Positions 14,161-22,900 of a stretch of DNA of 28,849 nt are shown here, one piece after another; position 1 is the stretch's first letter, and every line of letters starts with the position of its first letter. The notes under the pieces are model-generated. The model worked only from the letters and a program-made list of their open reading frames with translations. It was not told where the DNA came from and ran no database searches. The DNA is from JAGPHI01 sp036641735. GTDB lineage: Bacteria; Bacillota; Clostridia; Oscillospirales; Ruminococcaceae. Location: positions 1 through 28,849 of the forward strand of contig JAVWEG010000022.1 of the NCBI GenBank assembly GCA_036641735.1, written 5' to 3'. A program made the position numbers and the translations under genes.

Positions 14161-14805
14161 TTGCATAAGTATAATGCGGTGCTGCTGGACCTTGACGGTA
14201 CAGTGATAGATTCCGCAATGGGAGTATTTAATGGCATTGAATATGCGCTTTGCGCCTATGGAATAAAAACAGACAGAAGCAGTTTATATAAATATATGGG
14301 GCCGCCTATACGTGATACGTTCGCGGATTTTTTGCCAAATGATGAAGTGGAGCGCGCTGTTTCGTTATTCAGAGAATATTATTCGAGCCGTGGGATAAAT
14401 GAATGTGAGATATATGAGGGCATAGATGACCTTATAAAAGAGCTTGCACAGCAGGGCATTAAAATTGCACTTGCCACATCGAAGCCCGAGATGTACGCGC
14501 GTAAAATATTAGAGCATTTTTGTTTGGATAAATATTTTGCATTTATCGGGGGCGCAGGTATGGATGCTTCGCTCTGTACTAAAACTGCGGTAATACAATA
14601 TGTTATGGCAAGCAAAGAGATGCAAAACACATTATCGGTAATGGTAGGTGACAGAGCATCTGACCTTGTAGCGGCAGAGGAATGTAAAATGGATGCAATT
14701 GGCGTATTGTACGGATATGGAACAAACGCAGAATTAAGCGCGTGCCGCAATGTGTACATTGCAAACGATGTGCAGGAGCTGCGCAGATATTTAATAAAAG
14801 AATAG
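14161..14805 (+). CDS. HAD-superfamily phosphatase, Gph/PpaX-like
   Basis: The 214-aa HAD subfamily IA hydrolase has motif I DLDGTVIDS (nucleophile D10 and D12), motif II ALATSK (Ser/Thr about 104), the motif III lysine upstream of GGAGMDASLCTK, and motif IV VGDRASDLVAAEE (acidic pair about 163-168). The alpha-helical cap lies between residues 15 and 80. Such enzymes dephosphorylate phosphoglycolate, pyrophosphate or nucleotides; the substrate cannot be read from sequence. The TTG start has AGAGG about 10 nt upstream, and the next gene follows after 7 nt, so the two are co-transcribed. Confidence 0.88.
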   Translation: MHKYNAVLLDLDGTVIDSAMGVFNGIEYALCAYGIKTDRSSLYKYMGPPIRDTFADFLPNDEVERAVSLFREYYSSRGINECEIYEGIDDLIKELAQQGIKIALATSKPEMYARKILEHFCLDKYFAFIGGAGMDASLCTKTAVIQYVMASKEMQNTLSVMVGDRASDLVAAEECKMDAIGVLYGYGTNAELSACRNVYIANDVQELRRYLIKE

Positions 14806-14812
14806 GTGGATT

Positions 14813-16586
14813 ATGAGTAAAAATAAATTTAACATTAAAGATTTTAAAAAATTACCCGAAAATCAGAAAAAAGCAATATTCACATTACTAGGCAGCATTT
14901 TGGCATTTATAATAGTGATAATCGCCGCATCTGCGCTGATATTTAATATAGATAAAGGCGAGGATGCCTCATCTCTGCCCACCTCAGGCTCAGGCTCGGA
15001 CAGTAAAATAATAGGTAACGATTCCACATATAATAAGGCTGACGGCTTGTTAAAGCTTGACAAGCTAAAAGGCACAGTATTGGAAGCAGGCAAGGATGCA
15101 GGCGATGATTATTTAACTGATACTTTGTTTATTGGCGACTCTAATATGGAGCGCTTAGTAAATTTTGAGCAAATTAAGCTCGATAATTTTGCAGGTAAAA
15201 CAGGTATGGGCATATCTTCTTTTAATACAGAGGCTTGTGTATACTTTGAAGATGATGCTAAGGCATATACCATTGCAAAAGCAGTGGCAAAGATGAAACC
15301 GCGCAGAGTGATAATGACCTTTGGCACTAACGATGCAGGCGGAGAAACTACGCCGAAAGCATTTGTAGATATGTATAAAAATGCAATTACGTCTATCCAA
15401 AAATCGTATCCGCATTGCGATATTATCGTTAATACCATACCGCCCGTGGCGAAAAAACGCACTTATAATAATATAAGTATGCAAACTATAGATGCTTTTA
15501 ATATCGCTCTTGCCGATATGGCAAAAGAAATGGGAATAAAGCTTTTAAATTCAAATGAGATATTGCGCGGCGAAGATGGATTTGGCAAAAAGGATTATTT
15601 TGCCACCGAGGACGGTATCCATATGAACGAGACAGGCGCTAAAGAATTTATAAAATATGTGCGTACACACGCATATGAGGGCAAGGATACTCGCCCCGAT
15701 ACCAAAAATATACCAAAGCGCCGTAAAGCGCCTGCGGCTACTTCATCATCACAAGCTTCGCCATCAAACACAAGCTCGTCTAAAGCGCCGATTAAATACG
15801 CAACAGTTAATTACAGAGTAAAAGTAGAAAACGGTAAGGCATTAGGCACATTAAAAGGCGAGGGCTTTAGCGATGAAACACAGCGCGCATTTACGTACAG
15901 TAAAGATATTACTTCATTTACTATTACGGCTGTACCTGCCGAGGGATATTTGTTTAGCAAATGGAGCGATGGCAATACAGAGCCTACTCGTACAGATGCA
16001 AATGTGAAGGAATCTTTTTCAGTAACGGCTAATTTCACTAAAAAAGCAGATCCCGTTACTATAAAGCTGGATCAAGGTAATATTACGATAGAGGAAGGCA
16101 AAGAGTTTACCGTAAAAGCAATCGTTTCAGGGCAAGTAGATGCAAAAAATGTAGTGTGGAAAATTGATACCTCATACGCACACACAGGCGAAAGCTATAC
16201 TTCTTCATCATTATCTGTAGGCGAGCATACAGTAGAGGCATTTATAGAGGGCGCACCTGCACCTGTAAATATTAAGGTAGTGGTAAGCAAAAAAGTATTG
16301 CCTGTTACAGTGAAGATATCGGGGCCGACAGAAACTACAGTAGGAAAGCCTGTACAGTTTACGGCAACCGTAGAAAACGGTGATGCCGCTAATGTGTCGT
16401 GGTCTTTGGGCGGCACTCCTGTAGGTACAGGCGCTACATATTCGTTCCCTGCNNNNNNNNNNAGTAGCTACTATAAATGGCACATCTACGGCTACAGTAC
16501 CTATAGTGGTAAAGCCTGTGCCGCCTGCTCCGCCTGTAAGCAGCTCTACACCAAATCCCACGTCAGATTCAACACCAAAACCATAA
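14813..16586 (+). CDS. Membrane-anchored SGNH/GDSL hydrolase with InlB-like repeats, interrupted by assembly gap
   Basis: There is an N-terminal cytoplasmic stub and a membrane anchor (about 23-45), then a Ser-rich linker and an SGNH esterase domain (about 100-285) with GDSN (Ser110), FGTND (Asn173) and DGIH (Asp267, His270). A Ser/Pro-rich linker (300-326), an InlB-like or bacterial-repeat domain (about 330-409, AEGYLFSKWSDG) and Ig-like domains follow. Likely a cell-surface esterase acting on polysaccharide or peptidoglycan O-acyl groups. Ten Ns at 16453-16462 are a scaffold gap whose true length is unknown. Reading straight through gives a cysteine-rich tail ending at 16615. The biologically sensible frame after the gap is shifted and reads VATINGTSTATVPIVVKPVP with a Pro/Ser/Thr tail ending at TAA 16584-16586; that end is used here. 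Confidence 0.82.
16453..16462. other. Assembly gap (10 Ns) inside the SGNH gene
   Basis: This run of ten Ns sits inside an Ig-like repeat coding region. The coding frames on its two sides do not agree over ten bases, so ten is a placeholder and sequence, possibly whole repeats, is missing. Confidence 0.95.
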
Positions 16587-16635
16587 AAACAAAGCTAAAA
16601 GTAAAATTGTTGTAATGGGCTTGCATCACTAAATT

Positions 16636-16676
16636 GCGCCCGATTGTGAGTGGATCACAGTCGGGCGCTGCTTTTT
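16636..16676 (+). terminator. Terminator after the SGNH gene
   Basis: A 14-bp stem with one G-T wobble (GCGCCCGATTGTGA at 16636-16649 with TCACAGTCGGGCGC at 16655-16668) is followed by CTGC and five Ts. Confidence 0.88.
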
Positions 16677-16704
16677 ACATCGCTTTAATAATGCACAATT
16701 CGTT

Positions 16705-16983
16705 TTATCCGCGCGGTGTTTCCTCACGCTGCTCAAGGTGGCTTGCCACTGTATGAGCATCTTGCTCTATACCGTGTGCGGTGCGCTTTGAGCAATCCTC
16801 ATTATAATATAGCGCAGGCTTTACAGCATTTTTTTGTATAGATGATATGTGCTTTTGTGCATACTCAGTGAGGGTGCTGTTATTTGGCGCTTTGTCGTTT
16901 GGCAGCGGCCCTTTTGGAGTATTGTGCGTATCATTGGGCTTATCGTGTATTTCGTTATGAAACAGACTTGATAAAATGCTCAT
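16705..16983 (-). CDS. Small hydrophilic protein of unknown function
   Basis: The 92-aa protein is rich in Asn, His, Lys and Pro, with no membrane segment and no recognised domain (MSILSSLFHNEIHDKPNDTH at the N-terminus; a helical centre TEYAQKHISSIQKNAVKPAL). It is probably real: GAGGTG lies 9 nt before ATG 16983, and a TTGTGT, 16 nt, TATATT promoter candidate precedes it on the minus strand, back to back with the promoter of the ATP-grasp operon. No function can be assigned. Confidence 0.6.
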   Translation of the reverse strand: MSILSSLFHNEIHDKPNDTHNTPKGPLPNDKAPNNSTLTEYAQKHISSIQKNAVKPALYYNEDCSKRTAHGIEQDAHTVASHLEQREETPRG

Positions 16984-17033
16984 TATTAATCACCTCTATG
17001 GTGTTATTTACATAAATATAGTAAAATATGCGG

Positions 17034-17061
17034 TTGACACAATTTATTTATAGCATATAAT
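17034..17061 (+). promoter_or_regulatory. Strong promoter of the D-Asp/asnB/metG operon
   Basis: A perfect TTGACA (17034-17039), a 16-nt spacer and a perfect TATAAT (17056-17061) give a leader of about 30 nt before ATG 17099. No riboswitch-like space remains. Confidence 0.8.
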
Positions 17062-17098
17062 TATAAGGTACAACCAAAAAATAGTTGAAGGTGAAAAA

Positions 17099-18325
17099 AT
17101 GCCAAAAATAGATAATCTTATTCCTGTGCTAATTGGCGCAGATATGAATTGTTATACTGTAGCTCGTGCATTTCACGAGGAGTACGGGGTGCCGTCTTAT
17201 GCGTTTGGGCGATGGAGTATGGGAGATACGATGTATTCTAAGATAGTACATTTTACCGAAGTACCTAATATCGATGAAAAATCTGTACTTGTAGATACTT
17301 TAAATAAATTTGCAATAGAGCATAAGGGCTGCAAGCTAGTGGTGCTTGGCTGCACAGATGATTATGCATCTATGCTTATAGATTGCAAAGCGGAGCTTGA
17401 GAGCCAATATATAGTGCCTTATATATCTAAATCGTTAAGAGATAAGCTTGTGAATAAAGCCGATTTTTATAATTTGTGCGATAGCTATAATATACCGTAT
17501 CCTAAAACATTTGTGGCAAAAAGCGCACTTAATGCAGAAGAGCTTACGCAGGATAAGCTGGGCTTTAGCTATCCTATTATTATTAAGCCGTCCAGTAGTA
17601 TTTTGTATTGGAAGCACCCGTTTGACGGAATGAAAAAGGTGTATGTCGCCAATAATAGCATAGATGCGCAAAAGATATTAGCGGAGATTTACAATGCGGG
17701 ATATCCCGACAAAGTGATATTACAAGACCGCATACCGGGCGCAGATGCACAAATGCACGTGCTTACAGCATATTGCGACAAAAATGCTAAAGTGAAAATG
17801 ATGTGTCTTGGACACGTTGGATTAGAGGAGCATACTCCGAAAGCGCTTGGCAACCACGCGGCTATTATTACAGAATATAATGAGCCGTTAATGCAGAGAT
17901 TTAAGGATTTGCTTGAAAATGTAGGATATACGGGATTTGCTAATTTTGATATAAAGCACGATACGCGTGACGACAGCTATCGCTGCTTTGAGATAAATTT
18001 GCGGCAAGGGCGCAGTAATTATTATGTTACGGGCGCAGGCGAAAATATAGCAAAGCTTTTAGTGCGCGACAGAGTGCTGTGCGAAGAGCTGGGTGAGTGC
18101 ATAATGCACAAAAAAGAGAGCTATTGGCATAGCGTGCCAAATGGTGTAGTGTATAAATACGTGCAGGATGCGGAATTTATCGCGAAGGCAAAGAAGCTGT
18201 CCGCAGAAGGGCGCGAAACAACGAGCTTCGGATATAAATATGATTGCAAAAACCCGATACGTTTAGCATATACATTAATACACGCAAGCAGATATTATAA
18301 AAAATTTAAAACGTATTGCAAATAA
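17099..18325 (+). CDS. ATP-grasp amino-acid ligase, probable D-aspartate ligase
   Basis: This 408-aa ATP-grasp enzyme has the N-terminal Rossmann-like domain (PVLIGADMNCYTVARAFHEEYG), the ATP-grasp core with the lysine-bearing strand YPIIIKPSSSILYW (about 157-171), VILQDRIPGADAQMHV (about 206-221), and the metal-binding end CFEINLRQGRSNYY (about 297-310, Glu and Asn ligands). This is the COG3919-like family that includes the Enterococcus/Lactococcus D-aspartate ligases that attach D-Asp to the side-chain amine of the peptidoglycan stem peptide. It is the first gene of an operon; an aspartate racemase follows after 18 nt and an asparagine synthetase next, which is the main reason to prefer D-Asp ligase over a generic carboxylate-amine ligase. 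It acts in the cytoplasm on a wall precursor. Confidence 0.75.
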   Translation: MPKIDNLIPVLIGADMNCYTVARAFHEEYGVPSYAFGRWSMGDTMYSKIVHFTEVPNIDEKSVLVDTLNKFAIEHKGCKLVVLGCTDDYASMLIDCKAELESQYIVPYISKSLRDKLVNKADFYNLCDSYNIPYPKTFVAKSALNAEELTQDKLGFSYPIIIKPSSSILYWKHPFDGMKKVYVANNSIDAQKILAEIYNAGYPDKVILQDRIPGADAQMHVLTAYCDKNAKVKMMCLGHVGLEEHTPKALGNHAAIITEYNEPLMQRFKDLLENVGYTGFANFDIKHDTRDDSYRCFEINLRQGRSNYYVTGAGENIAKLLVRDRVLCEELGECIMHKKESYWHSVPNGVVYKYVQDAEFIAKAKKLSAEGRETTSFGYKYDCKNPIRLAYTLIHASRYYKKFKTYCK

Positions 18326-18343
18326 TACAAGGCAGGTGCTTAT

Positions 18344-19060
18344 ATGAGCGATAAAACAATGCCGCGCGTACTTGGTATATTAGGAGGGCTGGGGCCTATG
18401 GCAACTGTGTATTTTTACGAAATGCTCACGCGCCATACTAAAGTAAAGTGCGACCAAGACCATATAGATGTAATAATTAATTCGCGTGCCACCACGCCCG
18501 ACCGCACAAGCTATATTTTGGGAAGTAGCACGCAAAATCCGTTTGATATAATGGCGGCAGATGCTAAGAGATTAGAGACCTTTGGCGCTGATGTACTTGC
18601 AATACCTTGCAATACGGCGCATTATTTTTATAAAATGCTTGATGATTGCGTAAACATACCTATACTCAATATGCCAAAAGAAACGGTGAATACCGCAAAG
18701 CTTGACGGCAATGCAAAGGTGGGTATTTTAGCTACAAGCGGTACAGTGAAAACAAGCACGTACCAAGATGTATGCGATAAGCTAAATGTAAAATGGGCAG
18801 TACCGAGCGAGGATAAGCAAAACGATATAATGAATGTAATTTACGAGGATATCAAAAAAGGCAAGCGTGCTGATATGCGCTCTTTTAAGGGCGCTGTAAA
18901 AGAGCTTGAAAGACAAGGGTGCGACAGGATAATATTAGGCTGCACAGAGCTGTCTTTAATAAAAAAAGACGAAAATCTCGGAGAATTATATTTGGATTCT
19001 ATGGAAGTATTGGCTAAAAGCGCAATACTTACCTTTGGCAAGACGGCTATCGGATTTTAA
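18344..19060 (+). CDS. racD: Aspartate racemase (Asp/Glu racemase family)
   Basis: The 238-aa cofactor-independent racemase has both catalytic cysteines in place: IPCNTAHYF (Cys89) and LGCTELSL (Cys200). The N-terminal signature GILGGLGPMATVYFYEML and the substrate loop INSRATTPDRTSYI are typical of aspartate rather than glutamate racemases. It converts L-Asp to D-Asp, which would supply the ATP-grasp ligase immediately upstream. SD GGCAGGTG lies upstream of ATG 18344, and the next gene starts 11 nt after its stop. MurI-type glutamate racemase is less likely. Confidence 0.87.
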   Translation: MSDKTMPRVLGILGGLGPMATVYFYEMLTRHTKVKCDQDHIDVIINSRATTPDRTSYILGSSTQNPFDIMAADAKRLETFGADVLAIPCNTAHYFYKMLDDCVNIPILNMPKETVNTAKLDGNAKVGILATSGTVKTSTYQDVCDKLNVKWAVPSEDKQNDIMNVIYEDIKKGKRADMRSFKGAVKELERQGCDRIILGCTELSLIKKDENLGELYLDSMEVLAKSAILTFGKTAIGF

Positions 19061-19071
19061 AGGAGAATAAT

Positions 19072-20916
19072 ATGTGTGGTTTTGTAGGGTTTTCGGGACG
19101 TTTGGCACAAAAGCAAGAGGTACTTGCGAAAATGATGGAGCGTATAGCGCACAGAGGCCCAGATATGGGCGGTATGTTCACAGATGAAGATATGGCGCTC
19201 GGGTTTCGTCGTTTATCTATATTGGATTTATCAAATGCAGGCACACAGCCTATGTATAATGAGGACAAAAGCCTTGTGTGCGTATTTAACGGCGAAATAT
19301 ATAATTTTAAAGATTTACGCGAGGAGCTTATTGCAAGCGGACATACATTTGCAAGCGGCACAGATACCGAAGTGCTGCTGCACGGATACGAGCAATGGGG
19401 CGATAAGCTTGTAGAGCGTTTGCGCGGTATGTACGCGTTTGTAATATGGGATACAAAGGCTAAGCGTATGTTTGGCGCTCGAGATATTTTCGGAATAAAG
19501 CCGTTTTATTATTCGCCTCTGGCAAATGGCGAGGGTATGCTGTTTGGCAGTGAAATAAAGAGCTTTTTGGAGCATCCGAAATTTGTAAAAGAAGTGAATG
19601 AAAACGCACTTCGTCCATATCTTACTTTACAATATTCCGCTACAGAGGAAACGTTTTTTAAAAATGTGTTTAAGTTACCTCCTGCATATGCGTTTAGCTA
19701 TGAGAATGGCAAAATGACGAAGTGGCGCTATTGGGAAGTGGATTTTAACGAAAAAGACGGCACAATGGAGCAGTATACAGACGAGCTTGACAGCGTGATA
19801 CACGAGAGCGTAAGCGCGCATCGTATATCAGACGTAAAAGTAGGCTCGTTTTTGTCGGGCGGAGTGGATTCGAGCTATATCACCGCTTGCCTTATGCCAA
19901 ACGAAACGTTTTCAGTGGGATTTGATTATAATAAATTCAACGAAACAGATTACGCAAGTGAGCTGTCGGATAGGCTTGGCATTGGCAATTACAAAAAGCT
20001 TATTACCGCAGACGAATGTTTTAACGCTATGAGCGATATTCAATATCATATGGACGAGCCGCAATCCAATCCGTCCAGCGTACCGCTGTGGTTTCTTGCT
20101 AAAATGGCAAAAGAACACGTCACCGTGGTATTGTCGGGCGAAGGGGCAGACGAAATATTTGCAGGCTATGAATGGTATGCAGATAATGAGCCGATGAAAA
20201 AATACAAAAAGCTACCGCGCTTTATCCGTCACGCGGCGGCAGATGTGGCTAAAGTAATGCCGTACTTTAAAGGTAAAAACTTTTTGCTTAAATGCTCGGA
20301 ACGTCCTGAAGATTATTTTTTGGGGCAGGCGCTTGTATTCCCCGAGAGCGAAGCAGAGGAAATATTGCAGGATAAATATAAGCACGGCACGTCACCCAAA
20401 ACAATGGCTAAAGCTATTTATAACGAAGTGGCAGATAAAGATGAGGTGACAAAAAAGCAATATCTTGATATTCATATGTGGCTGCCCGGAGATATTTTAT
20501 TAAAAGCCGATAAAATGTGTATGGCACATTCACTGGAGCTGCGAGTGCCGTTTCTTGATAAAAAAGTAATGGAATATGCCGAAAAAATCCCTGTAAAATA
20601 TCGCATAGACAAAGACGTAACAAAAGCGGTGCTGCGCCGTGCGGCCAACAAAACTTTGCCTGACGAATGGGCTATGCGCCCCAAAAAAGGCTTCCCTGTG
20701 CCAATAAGATATTGGCTGCGAGAAGAAAAATATTATAATATTGTAAAAGCGTATTTTACAAGCAATTATGCAAAGCAGTTTTTCAATGCGGATTTACTTT
20801 TAGAATTATTAAATTCTCATTATGAGGGCAAGGCAAATAATGGGCGCAAAATATGGACAGTATATACGTTTTTAGTGTGGTACAAGAGATATTTTATTGA
20901 TGAAAAAGCGGCTTAA
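19072..20916 (+). CDS. asnB: Asparagine synthetase (glutamine-hydrolysing), AsnB/AsnH type
   Basis: The 614-aa protein has an N-terminal class II glutaminase with the Cys2 nucleophile (MCGFVGFSG), RRLSILDLS (about 46-54), NGEIYN (73-78) and GTDTEVLLHG (96-105). The C-terminal synthetase domain has the P-loop SGGVDSS (262-268), LSGEGADEIFAGYEWY and LPGDILLKADKMCMAHSLE. It amidates a carboxyl group using Gln and ATP. In Lactococcus a related enzyme (AsnH) amidates the D-Asp cross-bridge, and in Bacillus AsnB amidates peptidoglycan, so its place behind a D-Asp ligase and a racemase suggests wall amidation. Ordinary L-Asn synthesis remains possible. AAAGGAG precedes the ATG. Confidence 0.9.
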   Translation: MCGFVGFSGRLAQKQEVLAKMMERIAHRGPDMGGMFTDEDMALGFRRLSILDLSNAGTQPMYNEDKSLVCVFNGEIYNFKDLREELIASGHTFASGTDTEVLLHGYEQWGDKLVERLRGMYAFVIWDTKAKRMFGARDIFGIKPFYYSPLANGEGMLFGSEIKSFLEHPKFVKEVNENALRPYLTLQYSATEETFFKNVFKLPPAYAFSYENGKMTKWRYWEVDFNEKDGTMEQYTDELDSVIHESVSAHRISDVKVGSFLSGGVDSSYITACLMPNETFSVGFDYNKFNETDYASELSDRLGIGNYKKLITADECFNAMSDIQYHMDEPQSNPSSVPLWFLAKMAKEHVTVVLSGEGADEIFAGYEWYADNEPMKKYKKLPRFIRHAAADVAKVMPYFKGKNFLLKCSERPEDYFLGQALVFPESEAEEILQDKYKHGTSPKTMAKAIYNEVADKDEVTKKQYLDIHMWLPGDILLKADKMCMAHSLELRVPFLDKKVMEYAEKIPVKYRIDKDVTKAVLRRAANKTLPDEWAMRPKKGFPVPIRYWLREEKYYNIVKAYFTSNYAKQFFNADLLLELLNSHYEGKANNGRKIWTVYTFLVWYKRYFIDEKAA

Positions 20917-20938
20917 CAGCCATAAAAGAGGTATTGTA

Positions 20939-22876
20939 ATGAACAAGAAATTTTATATAAGCACACCGATTTATTATCCGTCTGACAAGCTGCATATAGG
21001 GCATAGCTACACCACAGTAGCTTGCGATGCGCTTGCACGGTATAAGCGCTTGCAAGGCTATGATGTGATGTTCCTCACGGGCAGTGATGAGCATGGGCAA
21101 AAAATAGAAGATAAAGCATCAGCAAAAGGTGTAACGCCTAAAGAATATGTAGACGATATTGTGGCGAGCATTAAAGAGTTGTGGAAGCTTTTGGATATCA
21201 GCTACGATAGATATGTGCGCACTACAGACGATTATCACGTAGCAACAGTGCAAAAAGTATTCAAACAGCTTTTCGATAAAGGCGATATATATAAAGGTAC
21301 ATATAAAGGACATTATTGTAAGCCGTGCGAAAGCTTTTGGACGGACAGCCAATTAGTAGACGGCAAATGTCCCGATTGCGGACGTGATGTGTATGAAGCG
21401 GAGGAGGAAGCATATTTTTTCCGCATTTCAAATTATGCTGACCGCCTTTTGCAATTGTATAAAGATAACCCTAAATTCATTCAGCCCGAAACGCGTAAAA
21501 ACGAGATGATAGCGTTTATAGAGCAAGGCTTACAGGATACCTGCGTGTCTCGCACAAGTGTAAAATGGGGTATTCCTGTGGATTTTGACACTAAGCATAC
21601 AGTGTATGTATGGGTGGATGCTTTATCTAACTATATTTCGGCGCTTGGATATGGCAACGATACATACAATGATTTTGACAAATATTGGCCTTGCGATGTG
21701 CATATGGTGGGCAAGGAGATTTTGCGTTTTCACACTATTATATGGCCTGCTATGCTGATGGCGCTTGATTTGCCATTGCCGGGCAAGGTGTTTGGCCACG
21801 GCTGGGTGCTGATGAACGGCGGCAAAATGAGCAAAAGCATAGGCAATGTAGTAGACCCTGTAGTGCTATGCGGCCGATATGGAGTAGATGCAATACGCTA
21901 TTTTCTTTTGCGCGAAATACCGTTTGGCAATGATGGGCTGTTTACTAACGAAGCGCTTATTACGCGTATTAATGCCGATTTAGCAAACGATCTCGGCAAT
22001 CTTTTATCACGTACCACCGCAATGGTAGACAAGTATTTTAATGGCACTATTCAAAGCAATCGTCAAAAAGGCGATTATGACGACGAGCTTATCGCGGTGA
22101 TTAAGGCAACACCCGATAAAATAACGGCGGCTATGGACGAGCTGCAAATACCTACGGCGCTGACAGAGCTGTTTCGTATGATACAGCGCGCCAATAAATA
22201 TATTGATGAAACAGCACCGTGGGCGCTTGCGAAAGACGAAAGCAACAATGCAAGGCTTGCCGAGGTATTGTATAATTTGTGCGAAACTTTAAGATATACG
22301 GCTGTATTAATAGCACCGTTTTTGCCAAATACTGCGCCTAAGATAGCACAGCAGATAAATGTGCCTGTAGAGGAGCTTACGTTTGAATCTTTAGCTTGTT
22401 ATGGCGCAAGAGAAACATATCATACGGCTAAGGGCGAAGCTATTTTTCCGCGAATTGATGTGCAAAAGGAGCTGGCAGAGCTTGCTATTGAGGACGAAGC
22501 ACGCAAAAAAGCGGCGGCAGCGGCAAATGCTTCTAAAATAGAGCATAATGCACAAATTAATATAGACGACTTTATGAAATGCGAGCTGAGAGTAGCTAAA
22601 ATAATAGCTGCCGAAAAGGTAGAAAAAGCGGACAAGCTATTAAAGCTAACGCTGTTTGACGGCGAACGCGAACGCACAGTGGCATCGGGCATTGCAAAAT
22701 GGTATAAGCCTGAGGATCTTGTGGGTAAGCATATTGGGCTTGTGGCAAACCTTGCTCCGGCAAAGCTGCGCGGAATAATCAGCGAGGGTATGATAATGGC
22801 GGCAGACCGTGAGGACGGCGGAGCAGAAGTGATTTTCTTCCCCGATACAGTAAAGCCCGGCAGCAGGATAAGATAG
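20939..22876 (+). CDS. metG: Methionyl-tRNA synthetase
   Basis: This is a 645-aa class I synthetase. HIGH motif KLHIGHS (19-22), zinc pairs CKPC (127-130) and CPDC (144-147), KMSKS (296-300), an anticodon-binding helical domain (about 380-500) and a C-terminal tRNA-binding OB domain (about 535-645, DFMKCELRVAKIIAAEKVEKAD) are all present. The two Cys pairs place it in the zinc-containing, full-length bacterial group. ATG 20939 was chosen because AAAGAGGT sits 5-12 nt upstream and MNKKFYISTP is the usual N-terminus; an upstream ATG at 20897 lies inside asnB and adds 14 unrelated residues. No T-box fits the 22-nt gap after asnB. Confidence 0.95.
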   Translation: MNKKFYISTPIYYPSDKLHIGHSYTTVACDALARYKRLQGYDVMFLTGSDEHGQKIEDKASAKGVTPKEYVDDIVASIKELWKLLDISYDRYVRTTDDYHVATVQKVFKQLFDKGDIYKGTYKGHYCKPCESFWTDSQLVDGKCPDCGRDVYEAEEEAYFFRISNYADRLLQLYKDNPKFIQPETRKNEMIAFIEQGLQDTCVSRTSVKWGIPVDFDTKHTVYVWVDALSNYISALGYGNDTYNDFDKYWPCDVHMVGKEILRFHTIIWPAMLMALDLPLPGKVFGHGWVLMNGGKMSKSIGNVVDPVVLCGRYGVDAIRYFLLREIPFGNDGLFTNEALITRINADLANDLGNLLSRTTAMVDKYFNGTIQSNRQKGDYDDELIAVIKATPDKITAAMDELQIPTALTELFRMIQRANKYIDETAPWALAKDESNNARLAEVLYNLCETLRYTAVLIAPFLPNTAPKIAQQINVPVEELTFESLACYGARETYHTAKGEAIFPRIDVQKELAELAIEDEARKKAAAAANASKIEHNAQINIDDFMKCELRVAKIIAAEKVEKADKLLKLTLFDGERERTVASGIAKWYKPEDLVGKHIGLVANLAPAKLRGIISEGMIMAADREDGGAEVIFFPDTVKPGSRIR

Positions 22877-22900
22877 TGATAAAAGTGAGGTTTAAAGCGA

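Noticed and set aside
16463..16615. Reading the SGNH protein to a stop at 16615
   Set aside because: This requires the ten Ns to be a true ten bases and gives an unrelated Cys/Lys-rich tail; the shifted frame ending at 16586 gives the expected Pro/Ser/Thr tail.
17034..17098. A riboswitch in the D-Asp operon leader
   Set aside because: With perfect -35/-10 boxes at 17034-17061 the leader is only about 30 nt, too short for an aptamer.
20917..20938. T-box or separate promoter for metG
   Set aside because: The 22-nt gap after asnB is too short for a T-box, so metG is part of the operon.
20894..22692. Minus-strand open frames across metG and asnB
   Set aside because: Antisense artefacts in well-supported genes.
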